Position numbers and translations under genes: made by a program. From contig NZ_VSKL01000002.1 of NCBI RefSeq assembly GCF_008086165.1, forward strand, positions 496,001 through 560,000: 64,000 nucleotides of DNA, written 5' to 3'. Below are positions 9,402 through 18,500 of this stretch, one piece after another. Each line of letters begins with the position of its first letter. The first letter of the stretch is position 1. The notes below the pieces were generated by a model, which had not been told where the DNA came from, did no database searches, and saw only the letters and a list, made by a program, of their open reading frames with translations. Source of the stretch: Algorimicrobium algoritergicola. Its GTDB lineage: Bacteria; Bacteroidota; Bacteroidia; Flavobacteriales; Flavobacteriaceae.

Positions 9402-10643
9402 TTACATTTTATCTTTAGGATAACATATATAATATTTTGTGACTGGTTTTGACAATGCTTTTAGGTTCAATTGGTCTGACGCTTTCACGATATTTTGAAT
9501 TTTTCCCGATTGAAATAAGACGTTTATCGGCTGACTATCTTGTTCATAAGCCTGATTAGAAATAGCGCCAGTAAAAACAAAATAGGCTGCTTCATGCTCT
9601 GAAACCTTATATTGTTTCATTAATTTATTAATATGTTTTTGGAGTTTTTCCGGCTGAACAGGGTTCTTTTTTAGCTTCACTTTCAGTAATTGCCTGTTAA
9701 TGATCATTTCGCATAAATTTTTTAAAACAAAATCCTCATGATATTGCCAAGCTTTCATGGCCATAATAATATCATAATCATCTAATTTAGAAAAGGTATC
9801 TAATGTCTCGTTATTAAAATTAGCAATTTGAATATCATTTTGTAAAAAAAACTGCAATGGTTTACTGGCTTCTAAAATAACACCTTGCTGCGTAAGTTCT
9901 TTAGCGCGATGTAAAACACGCATTAATAACTGTTCAGCAACCAAACCTGTTTTATGCAAATACACTTGCCAATACATAAGGCGTCTGGCAACTAAAAACT
10001 TCTCAATGCTGTAAATGCCTTTTTCTTCCACTACTAATTCATCATCCACTACATTTAGCATGGTAATTAAACGGTCACTATTAATATTACCTTCGGCAAC
10101 ACCTGTATAAAAACTATCACGCTTTAAATAATCAGCTCGATCCATATCAAATTGGCTCGAAATTAAAGCACACATAAACGGTCTGTTGTATTCGCCCTTA
10201 AATATTTGGATGGCAAGCGTTAAACTTCCGTTAAATTCGGTATTTAAAACCTCCATAAATTGAAGCGAAATATGCTCATGACTCACACCATTTACAATAC
10301 TATGCTCCATAGCATGGGAAAAAGGACCATGACCAATATCATGTAAAAGTATGGCAATATATAAGGCGTTTTCTTCGTCTTCATATATTTCAACCCCTTT
10401 AAAACGAAGTACTTGAACCGCTTTCTGCATCAAATGCATACAACCCAAAGCATGATGAAAGCGCGTATGATGCGCACCTGGATATACTAAATATGATAAG
10501 CCCATTTGGGATATTCGGCGAAGGCGTTGAAAATATTTATGATTGATTAAATCGAAAATCAGCGCATTAGGAATGGTAATAAATCCGTAAATTGGATCGT
10601 TAAATATCTTGAGTTTGTTTTTTGTCTGCAAGCTTGCTATCAT
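9402..10643 (-). CDS. HD-domain phosphohydrolase (dGTPase-like)
   Basis: A 413-residue protein started at the ATG at 10643 ([10 protein letters not shown]); an in-frame start at 10670 would overlap porX. HD-superfamily metal ligands are visible: RFHH around 61-64, HD at 101-102 and H105, and the later [12 protein letters not shown] motif. The family resembles dNTP triphosphohydrolases (YwfO/SAMHD1-like), although activity on dNTPs is inferred, not shown. It lies 25 bases upstream of lpxD on the same strand and is divergent from porX, an arrangement common in Flavobacteriia. Confidence 0.9.
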   Translation of the reverse strand: MIASLQTKNKLKIFNDPIYGFITIPNALIFDLINHKYFQRLRRISQMGLSYLVYPGAHHTRFHHALGCMHLMQKAVQVLRFKGVEIYEDEENALYIAILLHDIGHGPFSHAMEHSIVNGVSHEHISLQFMEVLNTEFNGSLTLAIQIFKGEYNRPFMCALISSQFDMDRADYLKRDSFYTGVAEGNINSDRLITMLNVVDDELVVEEKGIYSIEKFLVARRLMYWQVYLHKTGLVAEQLLMRVLHRAKELTQQGVILEASKPLQFFLQNDIQIANFNNETLDTFSKLDDYDIIMAMKAWQYHEDFVLKNLCEMIINRQLLKVKLKKNPVQPEKLQKHINKLMKQYKVSEHEAAYFVFTGAISNQAYEQDSQPINVLFQSGKIQNIVKASDQLNLKALSKPVTKYYICYPKDKM

Positions 10644-10659
10644 ATTATTAATATATAAA

Positions 10660-10667
10660 CAAATATA
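10660..10667 (-). promoter_or_regulatory. Putative -7 element for the HD phosphohydrolase
   Basis: The minus strand reads TATATTTG, 16 bases before the ATG at 10643, matching TAnnTTTG. It sits at the boundary with the divergent porX start, so the supposed 5' leader would be very short. Confidence 0.4.
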
Positions 10668-10668
10668 C

Positions 10669-12222
10669 ATGAACCATATAAATATTCTTTGGGTTGACGA
10701 TGAAATTGATTTATTGAAACCACATATTATCTTTTTAGAACAAAAAAACTATAAAGTTACTACCTGTAAAAGTGGAACTGAAGCTTTGGAGGTTTTAGAT
10801 GATAAAAATTTTGATATTGTTTTTCTAGATGAAAACATGCCAGGATTAACCGGTTTAGAAACTTTAAATGAAATTAAAGAAAAACGCGACACACTTCCTG
10901 TTGTGATGATTACCAAAAGTGAAGAAGAGTATATTATGGAGGAAGCTATTGGTAATAAAATAGCCGATTACTTAATAAAACCTGTAAATCCGAATCAGAT
11001 TCTGCTGAGTTTGAAGAAAAATTTAGATCATTCACGATTAGTTTCAGAAAAAACAACCTCTAATTACCAACAGGAATTTCGTAAAATAGCTATGGATTTA
11101 TCTATGGTTAACAGTTATGAAGAATGGGTTTCCTTATACCAAAAACTAATTTATTGGGAAATGCAATTGGAAGATATTGAAGATTCTGGAATGTTTGAAA
11201 TTTTAGAATCTCAAAAATCTGAAGCCAATACACAGTTTGGGAAATTTATTGATAAAAATTATCCGAAGTGGTTTGAGCCTAATACAGATGCGCCAACCAT
11301 GTCTCATAATTTATTTAAAGATAAAGTAGCTCCTGAAATCAGTAAAGAACAACCTACACTGTTGGTTGTAATTGATAATTTACGATACGATCAATGGAAA
11401 GCTTTTGAACCTGTGGTTAGTAATTATTACAAAAAGCGAAAAGAAGAAGCCTTTTTCAGCATTTTACCAACAGCCACGCAATATGCTAGAAATGCTATTT
11501 TTTCAGGATTGATGCCTTCTGACATGGAAAAAATGCATCCTAATTTATGGCGAAACGATACCGATGAAGGTGGTAAAAACCTACATGAAGAAGAGTTTTT
11601 AGAAGCCCAATTAAAACGATTAGGATTACAAAACTTATCTACAAAATATTTCAAGATTACCAATTTAAGAAACGGCAAACAATTAGTAGATAATTTTAAA
11701 ACCTTAAAAGATAATGACTTAACCGTCGTTGTTTACAATTTTGTAGATATGCTGTCTCACTCTAAAACGGAGATGGATGTGGTAAAAGAATTAGCATCTA
11801 ACGATAAAGCATATCGCTCATTAACGCAGAGTTGGTTTAAAAATTCACCGTTATTAGAAATTATTCAGCAAGCGCAACAATTAGGGTTTAAATTAATACT
11901 AACCACAGATCACGGTACTATAAATGTGAAAAACCCGTCTAAAGTGGTTGGCGACAAGGATACTTCTTTAAACTTACGTTACAAAACTGGTAGAAGCTTA
12001 ACGTATGAAGATAAAGATGTATTGGTGGCAAAAGATCCAAAGTCTATTCACTTACCTGCCTTAACCATGAGCAGCTCCTTTATTTTTGCTAAAAACGATT
12101 TGTTTTTTGCCTATCCTAATAATTACAATCATTATGTTAGTTATTACAGAAATACCTATCAACATGGCGGTGTATCTTTAGAGGAAATGATTATACCCTT
12201 TATTGTGTTGGACCCCAAATAG
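10669..12222 (+). CDS. porX: T9SS response regulator PorX (receiver + PglZ domain)
   Basis: A 517-residue protein with start ATG at 10669 (MNHINILWVDDE), chosen because the receiver domain begins immediately. Receiver residues: D10, D11, phospho-acceptor D54 and K104 (IKP). Residues about 200-515 form a PglZ/alkaline-phosphatase-like domain with LLVVIDNLRYDQW, TATQYARN, TTDHGT and a terminal HGG motif. PorX, paired with the sensor PorY (not here), controls expression of the type IX secretion system in Bacteroidota. The secreted T9SS substrate at 15.6-19.0 kb and the TonB receptor fit this lifestyle. Confidence 0.93.
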   Translation: MNHINILWVDDEIDLLKPHIIFLEQKNYKVTTCKSGTEALEVLDDKNFDIVFLDENMPGLTGLETLNEIKEKRDTLPVVMITKSEEEYIMEEAIGNKIADYLIKPVNPNQILLSLKKNLDHSRLVSEKTTSNYQQEFRKIAMDLSMVNSYEEWVSLYQKLIYWEMQLEDIEDSGMFEILESQKSEANTQFGKFIDKNYPKWFEPNTDAPTMSHNLFKDKVAPEISKEQPTLLVVIDNLRYDQWKAFEPVVSNYYKKRKEEAFFSILPTATQYARNAIFSGLMPSDMEKMHPNLWRNDTDEGGKNLHEEEFLEAQLKRLGLQNLSTKYFKITNLRNGKQLVDNFKTLKDNDLTVVVYNFVDMLSHSKTEMDVVKELASNDKAYRSLTQSWFKNSPLLEIIQQAQQLGFKLILTTDHGTINVKNPSKVVGDKDTSLNLRYKTGRSLTYEDKDVLVAKDPKSIHLPALTMSSSFIFAKNDLFFAYPNNYNHYVSYYRNTYQHGGVSLEEMIIPFIVLDPK

Positions 12223-12276
12223 ATTCATCTTTGAAATACATAAAAATCCGATGAAATACACTTTTTATTAGTTTTT

Positions 12277-12723
12277 GTGATTTTTAATTCTTATAATTGC
12301 CCTTTAATAAGTAATACTTTGATTGTAGATTATAATTTAGAAAGTATAGATAGTGTGGCTCAAGCTGTTATAAAAGCTCTAAAACACAAGGTTGTTTTAT
12401 TTGATGGTGCCATGGGTACTGGAAAAACAACTTTAATCAAAGCTTTAGTAAAACGGCTAGGAAGCACAGATGATGTTAGCAGTCCTACGTTTTCTTTGGT
12501 CAACACTTATCAAGCTACTAATTCGGATATCTATCATTTTGATTTATACCGATTAAATTCCATTGAAGAGGCTTATGATTTTGGGATCGAAGATTATTTA
12601 GAAAGTACGAATTGGTTATTTATAGAATGGCCAGAGATTATTAAAGAGCTTTTATCAGATGATTATCATATCATTTCATTGGAGCATCTCGGAACTGAAA
12701 AAAGACAATTAACGCTTAAATAA
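12277..12723 (+). CDS. tsaE: tRNA threonylcarbamoyladenosine biosynthesis ATPase TsaE
   Basis: A P-loop ATPase of 148 residues with Walker A GAMGTGKTT (44-52), the SSPTFSLVN segment, YHFDLYRL and FIEWPE, all characteristic of TsaE. It acts with TsaB and TsaD in making t6A37 on ANN-decoding tRNAs. There is no ATG at the right place: the longest frame starts with GTG at 12277, and a TTG at 12319 would give a start closer to homologues (LIVDYNLESID). The true start is undecided. It lies between porX and the alanine dehydrogenase gene, a conserved Flavobacteriia arrangement. Confidence 0.93.
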   Translation: MIFNSYNCPLISNTLIVDYNLESIDSVAQAVIKALKHKVVLFDGAMGTGKTTLIKALVKRLGSTDDVSSPTFSLVNTYQATNSDIYHFDLYRLNSIEEAYDFGIEDYLESTNWLFIEWPEIIKELLSDDYHIISLEHLGTEKRQLTLK

Positions 12724-12811
12724 GGTGATTTTACAAGACTGACAAAATGACATAATTCTCAAACTGAGGCATTTTACGGGAAAACCGTAATCGAAATTTA
12801 GAAAAACGTTG

Positions 12812-12832
12812 ATTTTAACATAATTTTAACAT
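12812..12832 (+). promoter_or_regulatory. Paired ATTTTAACAT direct repeats, candidate activator site
   Basis: Two identical 10-bp copies of ATTTTAACAT at 12812-12821 and 12823-12832 with an 11-bp period, so both lie on one helix face. They end about 45 bases before the predicted transcription start of the secreted-peptide gene, the usual position for an activator such as a LytTR-type regulator. The identity of the regulator is inference. Confidence 0.45.
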
Positions 12833-12843
12833 TTCGAGCTATT

Positions 12844-12870
12844 TTGATACATACTACTCATATACATTTG
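12844..12870 (+). promoter_or_regulatory. Promoter of the small secreted-peptide gene
   Basis: TTG at 12844-12846, 16-bp spacer, TACATTTG at 12863-12870: a good Bacteroidota -33/-7 promoter (TTG...TAnnTTTG). The start would fall near 12877, leaving a short leader before the ATG at 12901. Confidence 0.65.
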
Positions 12871-12900
12871 GATTATTAATTAATTAAATCCCTTAATATT

Positions 12901-13044
12901 ATGAGAACAAAAAAGTATTTATTAGCAATTGCAATTTTTGGTGGAATGTTATTTACAGCTCAAGCAGCCCACATAATTGATTTAAATGACCAACAAACAA
13001 CAAAAGTCAAGAAAAAAGATATTACAATTCCAAAACACGGATAA
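12901..13044 (+). CDS. Small secreted peptide (47 aa)
   Basis: An ORF of 47 residues with a clear N-terminal signal peptide: basic MRTKKY, hydrophobic core LLAIAIFGGMLF, and a cleavage-like TAQA-A site. The mature part would be about 24 residues, strongly basic (KVKKKD) and ending IPKHG. A good promoter with paired upstream repeats precedes it, which argues for a real gene. I do not recognise a function. A different frame (12986-13189) overlaps its 3' end and encodes a truncated copy of the next gene. An exported signal-like or structural peptide is possible but unproven. Confidence 0.6.
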   Translation: MRTKKYLLAIAIFGGMLFTAQAAHIIDLNDQQTTKVKKKDITIPKHG

Positions 13045-13189
13045 TCTTTTTACTATAGTGGGAAGTATTGTTGCAACTTTAATTGGAACTTCTTACTATT
13101 CATTTTTATTATACGAAAGTGTTTCAAGTAAAAAAACTTGGAACACTTTTTTGTTTACTTCTGAAAGCAGTTTTCAGAAACTAAATTAA
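12986..13189 (+). pseudogene. Truncated paralogue of the 180-aa membrane protein
   Basis: This 67-codon frame shares with the next gene (13199-13741) the segments IVGSI, AT, LYES and TFLFT in the same order and spacing, aligning with that protein's residues of about 17-60. It then stops, where the other protein continues with further membrane helices. Its 5' part overlaps the secreted-peptide ORF in another frame. The likely reading is a partial tandem duplication that has decayed, although a functional one-helix protein cannot be excluded. Confidence 0.6.
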
Positions 13190-13198
13190 TCGACTTTT

Positions 13199-13741
13199 AT
13201 GAGGATTATGCAACCAAAATTTAAAAATCTTAAATCAAAAATAAAAGCAACTGACAAGAGTACTATTATAGTCGGTAGTATTATAGCCACCTTTATAGCA
13301 ACGTCTCCATATTTGTTTTATTTATATGAAAGTATTCCAGATGGAAAAGTTTGGTCAACATTTCTGTTTACTTATGAAAGCGCTGGTTATGGCAACGCTA
13401 ATATTGTTATGTGGCTATTAACTGGGAAATTAATTCCACTTATATTTTTATTGATATGGTTTTTAACTTGTCGTCATTGGTGGTATCATACAATATTGGT
13501 TCCAATTGCGATGTACATTTATCAAGTTTTTGGTCTATTCAATGAGGATTTATCTTATATAGATGAACTTCAACTAATTTATTTAGTGCCAGTTATGGCT
13601 ATTGTAGTGCCGTCAATATACCTTATTCGTGCTAAAATGTTTGATAAACTAAATACCGCAAATAAATCATTACAAGAACTAGAAGATGAATTTATGATAA
13701 AACCAACCTCGCTTTGGGGTAAGATTAAGCAGTATTTTTAA
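13199..13741 (+). CDS. Hypothetical multi-pass membrane protein (180 aa)
   Basis: A 180-residue protein with about four transmembrane segments: roughly 20-42, 70-90, 96-112 and 124-144. It ends in a soluble tail with a helical stretch (KLNTANKSLQELEDEF). No catalytic motif is seen and I do not recognise the family. Two starts are possible: ATG at 13199 (MRIMQP) or the internal ATG four codons in. A truncated relative lies directly upstream, pointing to local duplication. Neighbours give no functional clue. Confidence 0.7.
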   Translation: MRIMQPKFKNLKSKIKATDKSTIIVGSIIATFIATSPYLFYLYESIPDGKVWSTFLFTYESAGYGNANIVMWLLTGKLIPLIFLLIWFLTCRHWWYHTILVPIAMYIYQVFGLFNEDLSYIDELQLIYLVPVMAIVVPSIYLIRAKMFDKLNTANKSLQELEDEFMIKPTSLWGKIKQYF

Positions 13742-13805
13742 AAAACACATCATTCTTTCAAAAATTAATTCGTAATTTGAGGTACCAATAATATGCTGTC
13801 AAATT

Positions 13806-15005
13806 ATGTCCAAAGCCTTATCCCCTTTTACAAAACAACAATTACTCCCACAGGAAGAAACCCTAGAGGTTTACAAGAAAAAAGGTGAATTATTTATTGG
13901 CATCCCAAAAGAAACCGCTTTTCAAGAAAAACGCGTGTGTTTAACACCTGATGCTGTTTCCGCTTTAACGAGTAATGGCCATCGAATACTTATGGAATCT
14001 GGCGCTGGAAAAGGCGCTAATTTTAGTGACAAGGATTATAGTGAAGCTGGTGCCGAAATCACGAAAGATACTGCCAAGGTATATGCATGTCCCATGATTT
14101 TAAAAGTGGAGCCACCTACACTTGATCAAATAAAACTGATTAATCCACAAACCATTCTTATTTCAGCATTACAACTCAAAACCCAGCACAAAAAATATTT
14201 TGAAACACTAGCCAGTAAACGCATAACTGCTTTGGCTTTCGAGTTTATTCGCGATGAAGATGGCGCTTATCCTGCCGTGCGAAGTTTAAGTGAAATTGCC
14301 GGAACAGCTTCCGTTTTAATTGCTTCCGAGCTCTTAAGCAATGTGAATAATGGCAACGGACTATTATTTGGTAACATTAGTGGTGTTCCTCCCATTGAAG
14401 TTGTAATTTTAGGTGCTGGAACCGTTGGTGAGTTTGCCGCAAGAAGTGCCATTGGACTTGGTGCCAATGTGAAAGTTTTTGATAATTCCATAACCAAGTT
14501 GCGCTGCATACAAACTAATTTGGGTCGTACTATTTTCACCTCAACACTACAACCAAAAAACTTATCGAAAGCTTTAAAACGTTGCGATGTGGTTATTGGA
14601 GCCGTTCGTGGTAAAAATAGAGCGCCTATTCTTGTTAGCGATTCTATGGTAGCAAACATGAAAAACGGCTCGGTAATTATTGATGTTAGCATTGATATGG
14701 GTGGCTGCTTTGAAACCAGCGAAGTCACTTCACATAAACAACCTACCTTTATTAAACATGGCGTTACACATTATTGTGTACCCAATATTCCAGCACGCTA
14801 CTCACGCTCTGCTTCTATTTCTATTAGTAATATTTGTACACCTTACCTATTAAAAATTGCCGAAGATGGTGGTTTAGAAAATTCTTTGCGTTTTGACAAA
14901 GGTTTGAAAAATGGGTTGTATTTTTACCACGGCATTTTAACCAGCAAATCCGTTGGTGAATGGTTCGACTTAAAACATAGCGATATTAATTTATTGATAT
15001 TTTAG
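13806..15005 (+). CDS. ald: Alanine dehydrogenase
   Basis: A 399-residue protein of the alanine dehydrogenase / NAD(P) transhydrogenase alpha-subunit superfamily. The substrate half begins GIPKETAFQEKRVCLTPDAV; the NAD-binding fold carries ILGAGTVGEFAAR around residues 200-212, and the downstream IDVSIDMGGCFETS and YCVPNIPARYSR segments are typical. It reversibly deaminates L-alanine to pyruvate. An N-terminal extension of about 30 residues is usual for the Bacteroidota form. It lies downstream of the porX-tsaE block on the same strand, separated from it by the accessory patch. Confidence 0.92.
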   Translation: MSKALSPFTKQQLLPQEETLEVYKKKGELFIGIPKETAFQEKRVCLTPDAVSALTSNGHRILMESGAGKGANFSDKDYSEAGAEITKDTAKVYACPMILKVEPPTLDQIKLINPQTILISALQLKTQHKKYFETLASKRITALAFEFIRDEDGAYPAVRSLSEIAGTASVLIASELLSNVNNGNGLLFGNISGVPPIEVVILGAGTVGEFAARSAIGLGANVKVFDNSITKLRCIQTNLGRTIFTSTLQPKNLSKALKRCDVVIGAVRGKNRAPILVSDSMVANMKNGSVIIDVSIDMGGCFETSEVTSHKQPTFIKHGVTHYCVPNIPARYSRSASISISNICTPYLLKIAEDGGLENSLRFDKGLKNGLYFYHGILTSKSVGEWFDLKHSDINLLIF

Positions 15006-15037
15006 TCGATTTTATTTTTAAATTCAAAATAATAACT

Positions 15038-15409
15038 GTGAAATTAATTCAACGTATTGGGTATTACCTAGGTGGATTCTCAATTGGTTTAGTGTTACTA
15101 GCCTTTTTTTTAAATGGTAAAAAAGCGTCCTGTGATTACGGTCCTGAAGCACGCGTTTTAAAGAATATCAACTCCAAAACATTGCATATAAGTCCTGAAG
15201 CTGAAAAAGAACTGCAAGCCAGATCTATTGATAGCGCAACTATAAGATCCGTAATTAAATTTGGCGATATACAGTTTTCTAAAAGCGATACAAGAAAAGA
15301 ACCTTGTGGTATTTACTTTTTAGAGAGTAGAACAAAAGAAGCTGATTTAGATTTGAAAATTGAAAACTGCGATAGTATTGCTACTATTATCGAGGTTTTA
15401 TGGAAATAA
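15038..15409 (+). CDS. DUF4258-like small membrane-anchored protein
   Basis: A 123-residue protein with GTG start at 15038; no ATG is available upstream in frame. It has an N-terminal membrane anchor (about 6-25) and then a DUF4258-like region with ISPEAEKELQARSI and YFLESRTKEADLDLKIENC. Two cysteines (C88 and C112) could form a disulphide. The DUF4258 fold resembles RelE-type small proteins, but with the membrane anchor and no antitoxin partner a toxin role is unlikely. Function unknown. It lies 32 bases downstream of ald. Confidence 0.65.
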   Translation: MKLIQRIGYYLGGFSIGLVLLAFFLNGKKASCDYGPEARVLKNINSKTLHISPEAEKELQARSIDSATIRSVIKFGDIQFSKSDTRKEPCGIYFLESRTKEADLDLKIENCDSIATIIEVLWK

Positions 15410-15410
15410 A

Positions 15411-15547
15411 AAAATGGCTGTCTGAAAAGTAAATTTTTATTCTAAATGTCACATTGAGCGTAGTCGAAATGTTCTGGTTTTTAAAACACTAAAACCTCGA
15501 CTGCGCTCAGTTTGACAAAGAGTAATCACTTTTCAAACAGCCATTTT
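15411..15547. repeat. 137-bp imperfect palindrome between convergent genes
   Basis: Outer arms 15411-15430 and 15528-15547 match 19 of 20 as an inverted repeat (AAAATGGCTGTCTGAAAAGT against its complement). Inside lies a second inverted pair: TGTCACATTGAGCGTAGTCG near 15447 and its near-complement near 15496-15517. The inner motif resembles a GAGCGTAGTCGA-type sequence I remember as dispersed in Bacteroidota intergenic regions. It sits between convergent DUF4258 and T9SS-protein genes, so it could act as a bidirectional terminator or be a MITE/REP-like element. Confidence 0.75.
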
Positions 15548-15567
15548 ATATAATCTAAATGGACTGT

Positions 15568-18500
15568 TTAGTTCAATACAATTTTTTTAGTATGAACTTT
15601 TCCATTTTGATTTAAAGTTACCAACACCATACCTCTAGGCAAATTAGAAACATTAATTTTCTTGGTAACAGCACCATGAGATGTCGTTCCAATGGAATTG
15701 GTTTGGATTAAACGACCTAGCATATCATAGATATTAATTTTAGTGTCATTATCAAATCCAGAAACCTTTACGTTTATCTCGCTTGTTGCTGGATTAGGAA
15801 ACACCAACATTTCAGTATTCACCACTTCAGGCTCCACGGTTGAAAGACACGGGTTTACATAAACATTTACCCGATCTGTTTCATAATTAAATCCGTTGGA
15901 CACCATCACTTCATATTCTGTTGACTCTTCTGGGCTAACGGTAATACTTTGCGTTGTTTCGCCTGTACTCCATTGGTAATATAATCCACCAGTTGCACGT
16001 AATGTTGCGCTTGTATTATCGTCGCCGTCCGCACAAATTTCAACATCTTCACCAGCATCAGCACTTACTAAATCAACAACATTCACCTGAATATTTTCAG
16101 TTCTGGCGCAGCCATTGTTTGAAACAGTTACGGTGTAAATTGAAGTATATGTTGGACTAACAGAAATTTGTTGCGTGGTTTCGCCTGTACTCCAAATATA
16201 GTCCGTTCCACCAGAAGCTGATAACGTTGTATATTGACCATATTCAATAGTTGGGTCATCACTAGTTACAACATTTGGCAATGGGCTAACTGTAACTTGT
16301 ACTGTATCTGAATCCGTAACATTTCCTTCGGAAACATGAACTGTGTATGTTGTTGTAGTTACCGGATTAACAGTAATACTTTGTGTGGTTTCACCTGTAC
16401 TCCATTCGTATATAGATCCACCCGATGCGGATAATGTAGTTGTTGCATTTTCACAAATAGTAACATCGTCACCTGCGTTTGCCTCCACAACAGGTTCTTC
16501 TGGCATTACAAAAACAGTAACGCTATCTTGGCTAGAACAATTATTCTCGGTTACCGTTACGGAATAGGTTGTCGTTTCCGTAGGCCAAACGGTTAAATTT
16601 TGTGATGTAGCACCTGTACTCCATAAAAACTCTGTTCCTCCTGATGCATTAAGCGTCGTGCTTGCACCCGCTGTTATCGTTATATCATACCCTGCACTTG
16701 CACTAGGTAGTGGATTTACGGTTACAAGAACCGTATCAGAATCAGATGAATTACCATCGGATACTAAAACAGTGTAGGTTGTAGTTGTTGACGGGGTAAC
16801 CTCAATACTTTGCGTTGTTTCGCCAGTACTCCATTCATAGGAAGTTCCGCCAGAAGCTGTTAATGTAGTTGAAGCATTTTCGCATATTGTAACATCTTCA
16901 CCGGCATCAGCTGTAACAGTTGGACCTGTACCTTCAACGGTAACAGTAACAATTGCTTCACTTGAACAATTGTTTTCAGTAACCTGAACTGAATATGTTG
17001 TTGTTTGTGTAGGACTCACTAAAATACTAGACGTTGTTTCGCCTGTACTCCATACATATAATGTTCCTCCTGTGGCAGTTAGAGTTGTACTCTCACCGTC
17101 CGTAATTGTTATGTCTGAACCAGCATTTGCTGTTGGTAAGGGATTTACAGTTACCAAAACTGAATCGGACGCAGATGTCTGACCATTTGAAACCGTTACT
17201 GTATAGTTTGTAGTTGTTGTTGGATTAACCGTTATGCTTTGTGAAGTTTCACCTGTGCTCCACTCATAATCTGATCCTCCCGATGCCGTTAAAGTGACAC
17301 TTTCGCCTTCGCAAATAGTTGTATCGTCACCAGCATCGGCTGTTATGGGAGTTGGTGTCACTGATACGACAACCGTATCTTCTGATGAGCAACCCTGCCT
17401 TATTACTTGCACTGTATAGGTAGTTGTTACGGTTGGATTTACCGTAATACTTGCTGACGTTTCCGAGGTATTCCATAAAAAGGTATCACCACCTGTAGCC
17501 GTTAAGGTTACTGACTCGCCTTCATTTATAGTAACATCCTCTCCCGCATTAGCAACCGGTAAAGACTTTACAGTAACAACCACTTCATCTGTAACGCTAT
17601 TTCCAGAATTATCTGTTAATGTTACCGTATAAGTCGTTGTTTGACTTGGGGTTACTTCTATGTTTTGAGTTGTTTCACCTGTACTCCAAGTAAAATTAGT
17701 TCCTCCCGTTCCATAAGCCGTTAAGTTTGTCGATTGACCTTCACAAACAGAAACATCATTTCCGGCATTAACAGTCATTCCTTGTGAAACTTGTGGATAC
17801 TCCAAAACAAAAGATGGGGAACCACTTTGACTCATAACTGCTGAATCATTCCAGTTACTAGCAAAAATCATTTTTGTACCATTTCTATTTGGTACTACTT
17901 GTGTTTCGTGTAAATATGATGAAGGTGCTGCATTGTGTTTTCCATAACGCTCAATAGTTCCTGAACCATCTAATTTTATAGCAAAAATTTCAGCAGGTGC
18001 CACCGGGTTATTTGGACAACATTGTTCACTAATATATGCCCAACCTGGTCTGTCTACGTTTTGAGTAGAAATATGTCCACCCCAAATACCTTTTCCATTA
18101 ATATATGGAAATAGCTTGGTAACCCCTTGACCATCCAATCGTGCCATGTAAAGACTAAAATTAGAATTCCATTCACTTTCACCACCATATTCAACAATAA
18201 CCTCATTTCCATAAGCATCTACGCCTAAATCTCCATGCTCCGTATTGTGATAAATATGCTGTTCATTAGTCATATTAATATTGTAAGATTTAATTCCTGC
18301 CGTAGCACCTGTTCCGTTGTCCTTATATTGAGCAACAGCAAAGCCACCTAATTGAGATACAGAAAACCAATCCAATTCATTTCCATTGCTACCAATATCT
18401 TTAGTACCAGTAACAACATTATTCTGAATATCATATACTATTAACGTACTATTATTTCCGTTCTTACCAATAAGGCCAACATATCTGTCAAATTTATCTT

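Noticed and set aside
12774-12790. TTACGG-GAAAA-CCGTAA hairpin after tsaE as a terminator
   Set aside because: Only a 6-bp stem with no T run following, so it is not a convincing terminator; it could still be an operator.
14267-14728. 153-codon minus-strand frame opposite alanine dehydrogenase
   Set aside because: It lies wholly within a well-conserved enzyme gene, has no recognisable domain, and is explained as a shadow of the other strand's codon pattern.
15038-15409. RelE-like toxin reading of the DUF4258-like protein
   Set aside because: It has an N-terminal membrane anchor and no antitoxin gene beside it, so a toxin-antitoxin system is not supported.
15954-16567. Plus-strand frames within the T9SS repeat gene
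   Set aside because: They arise from the repeated DNA of the Ig-like domains read in reverse; no start site or domain.
15850-17765. CRISPR-like regular repeats
   Set aside because: The periodicity of about 213 bases comes from coding Ig-like domains; units vary and are in frame, so it is not a CRISPR array.
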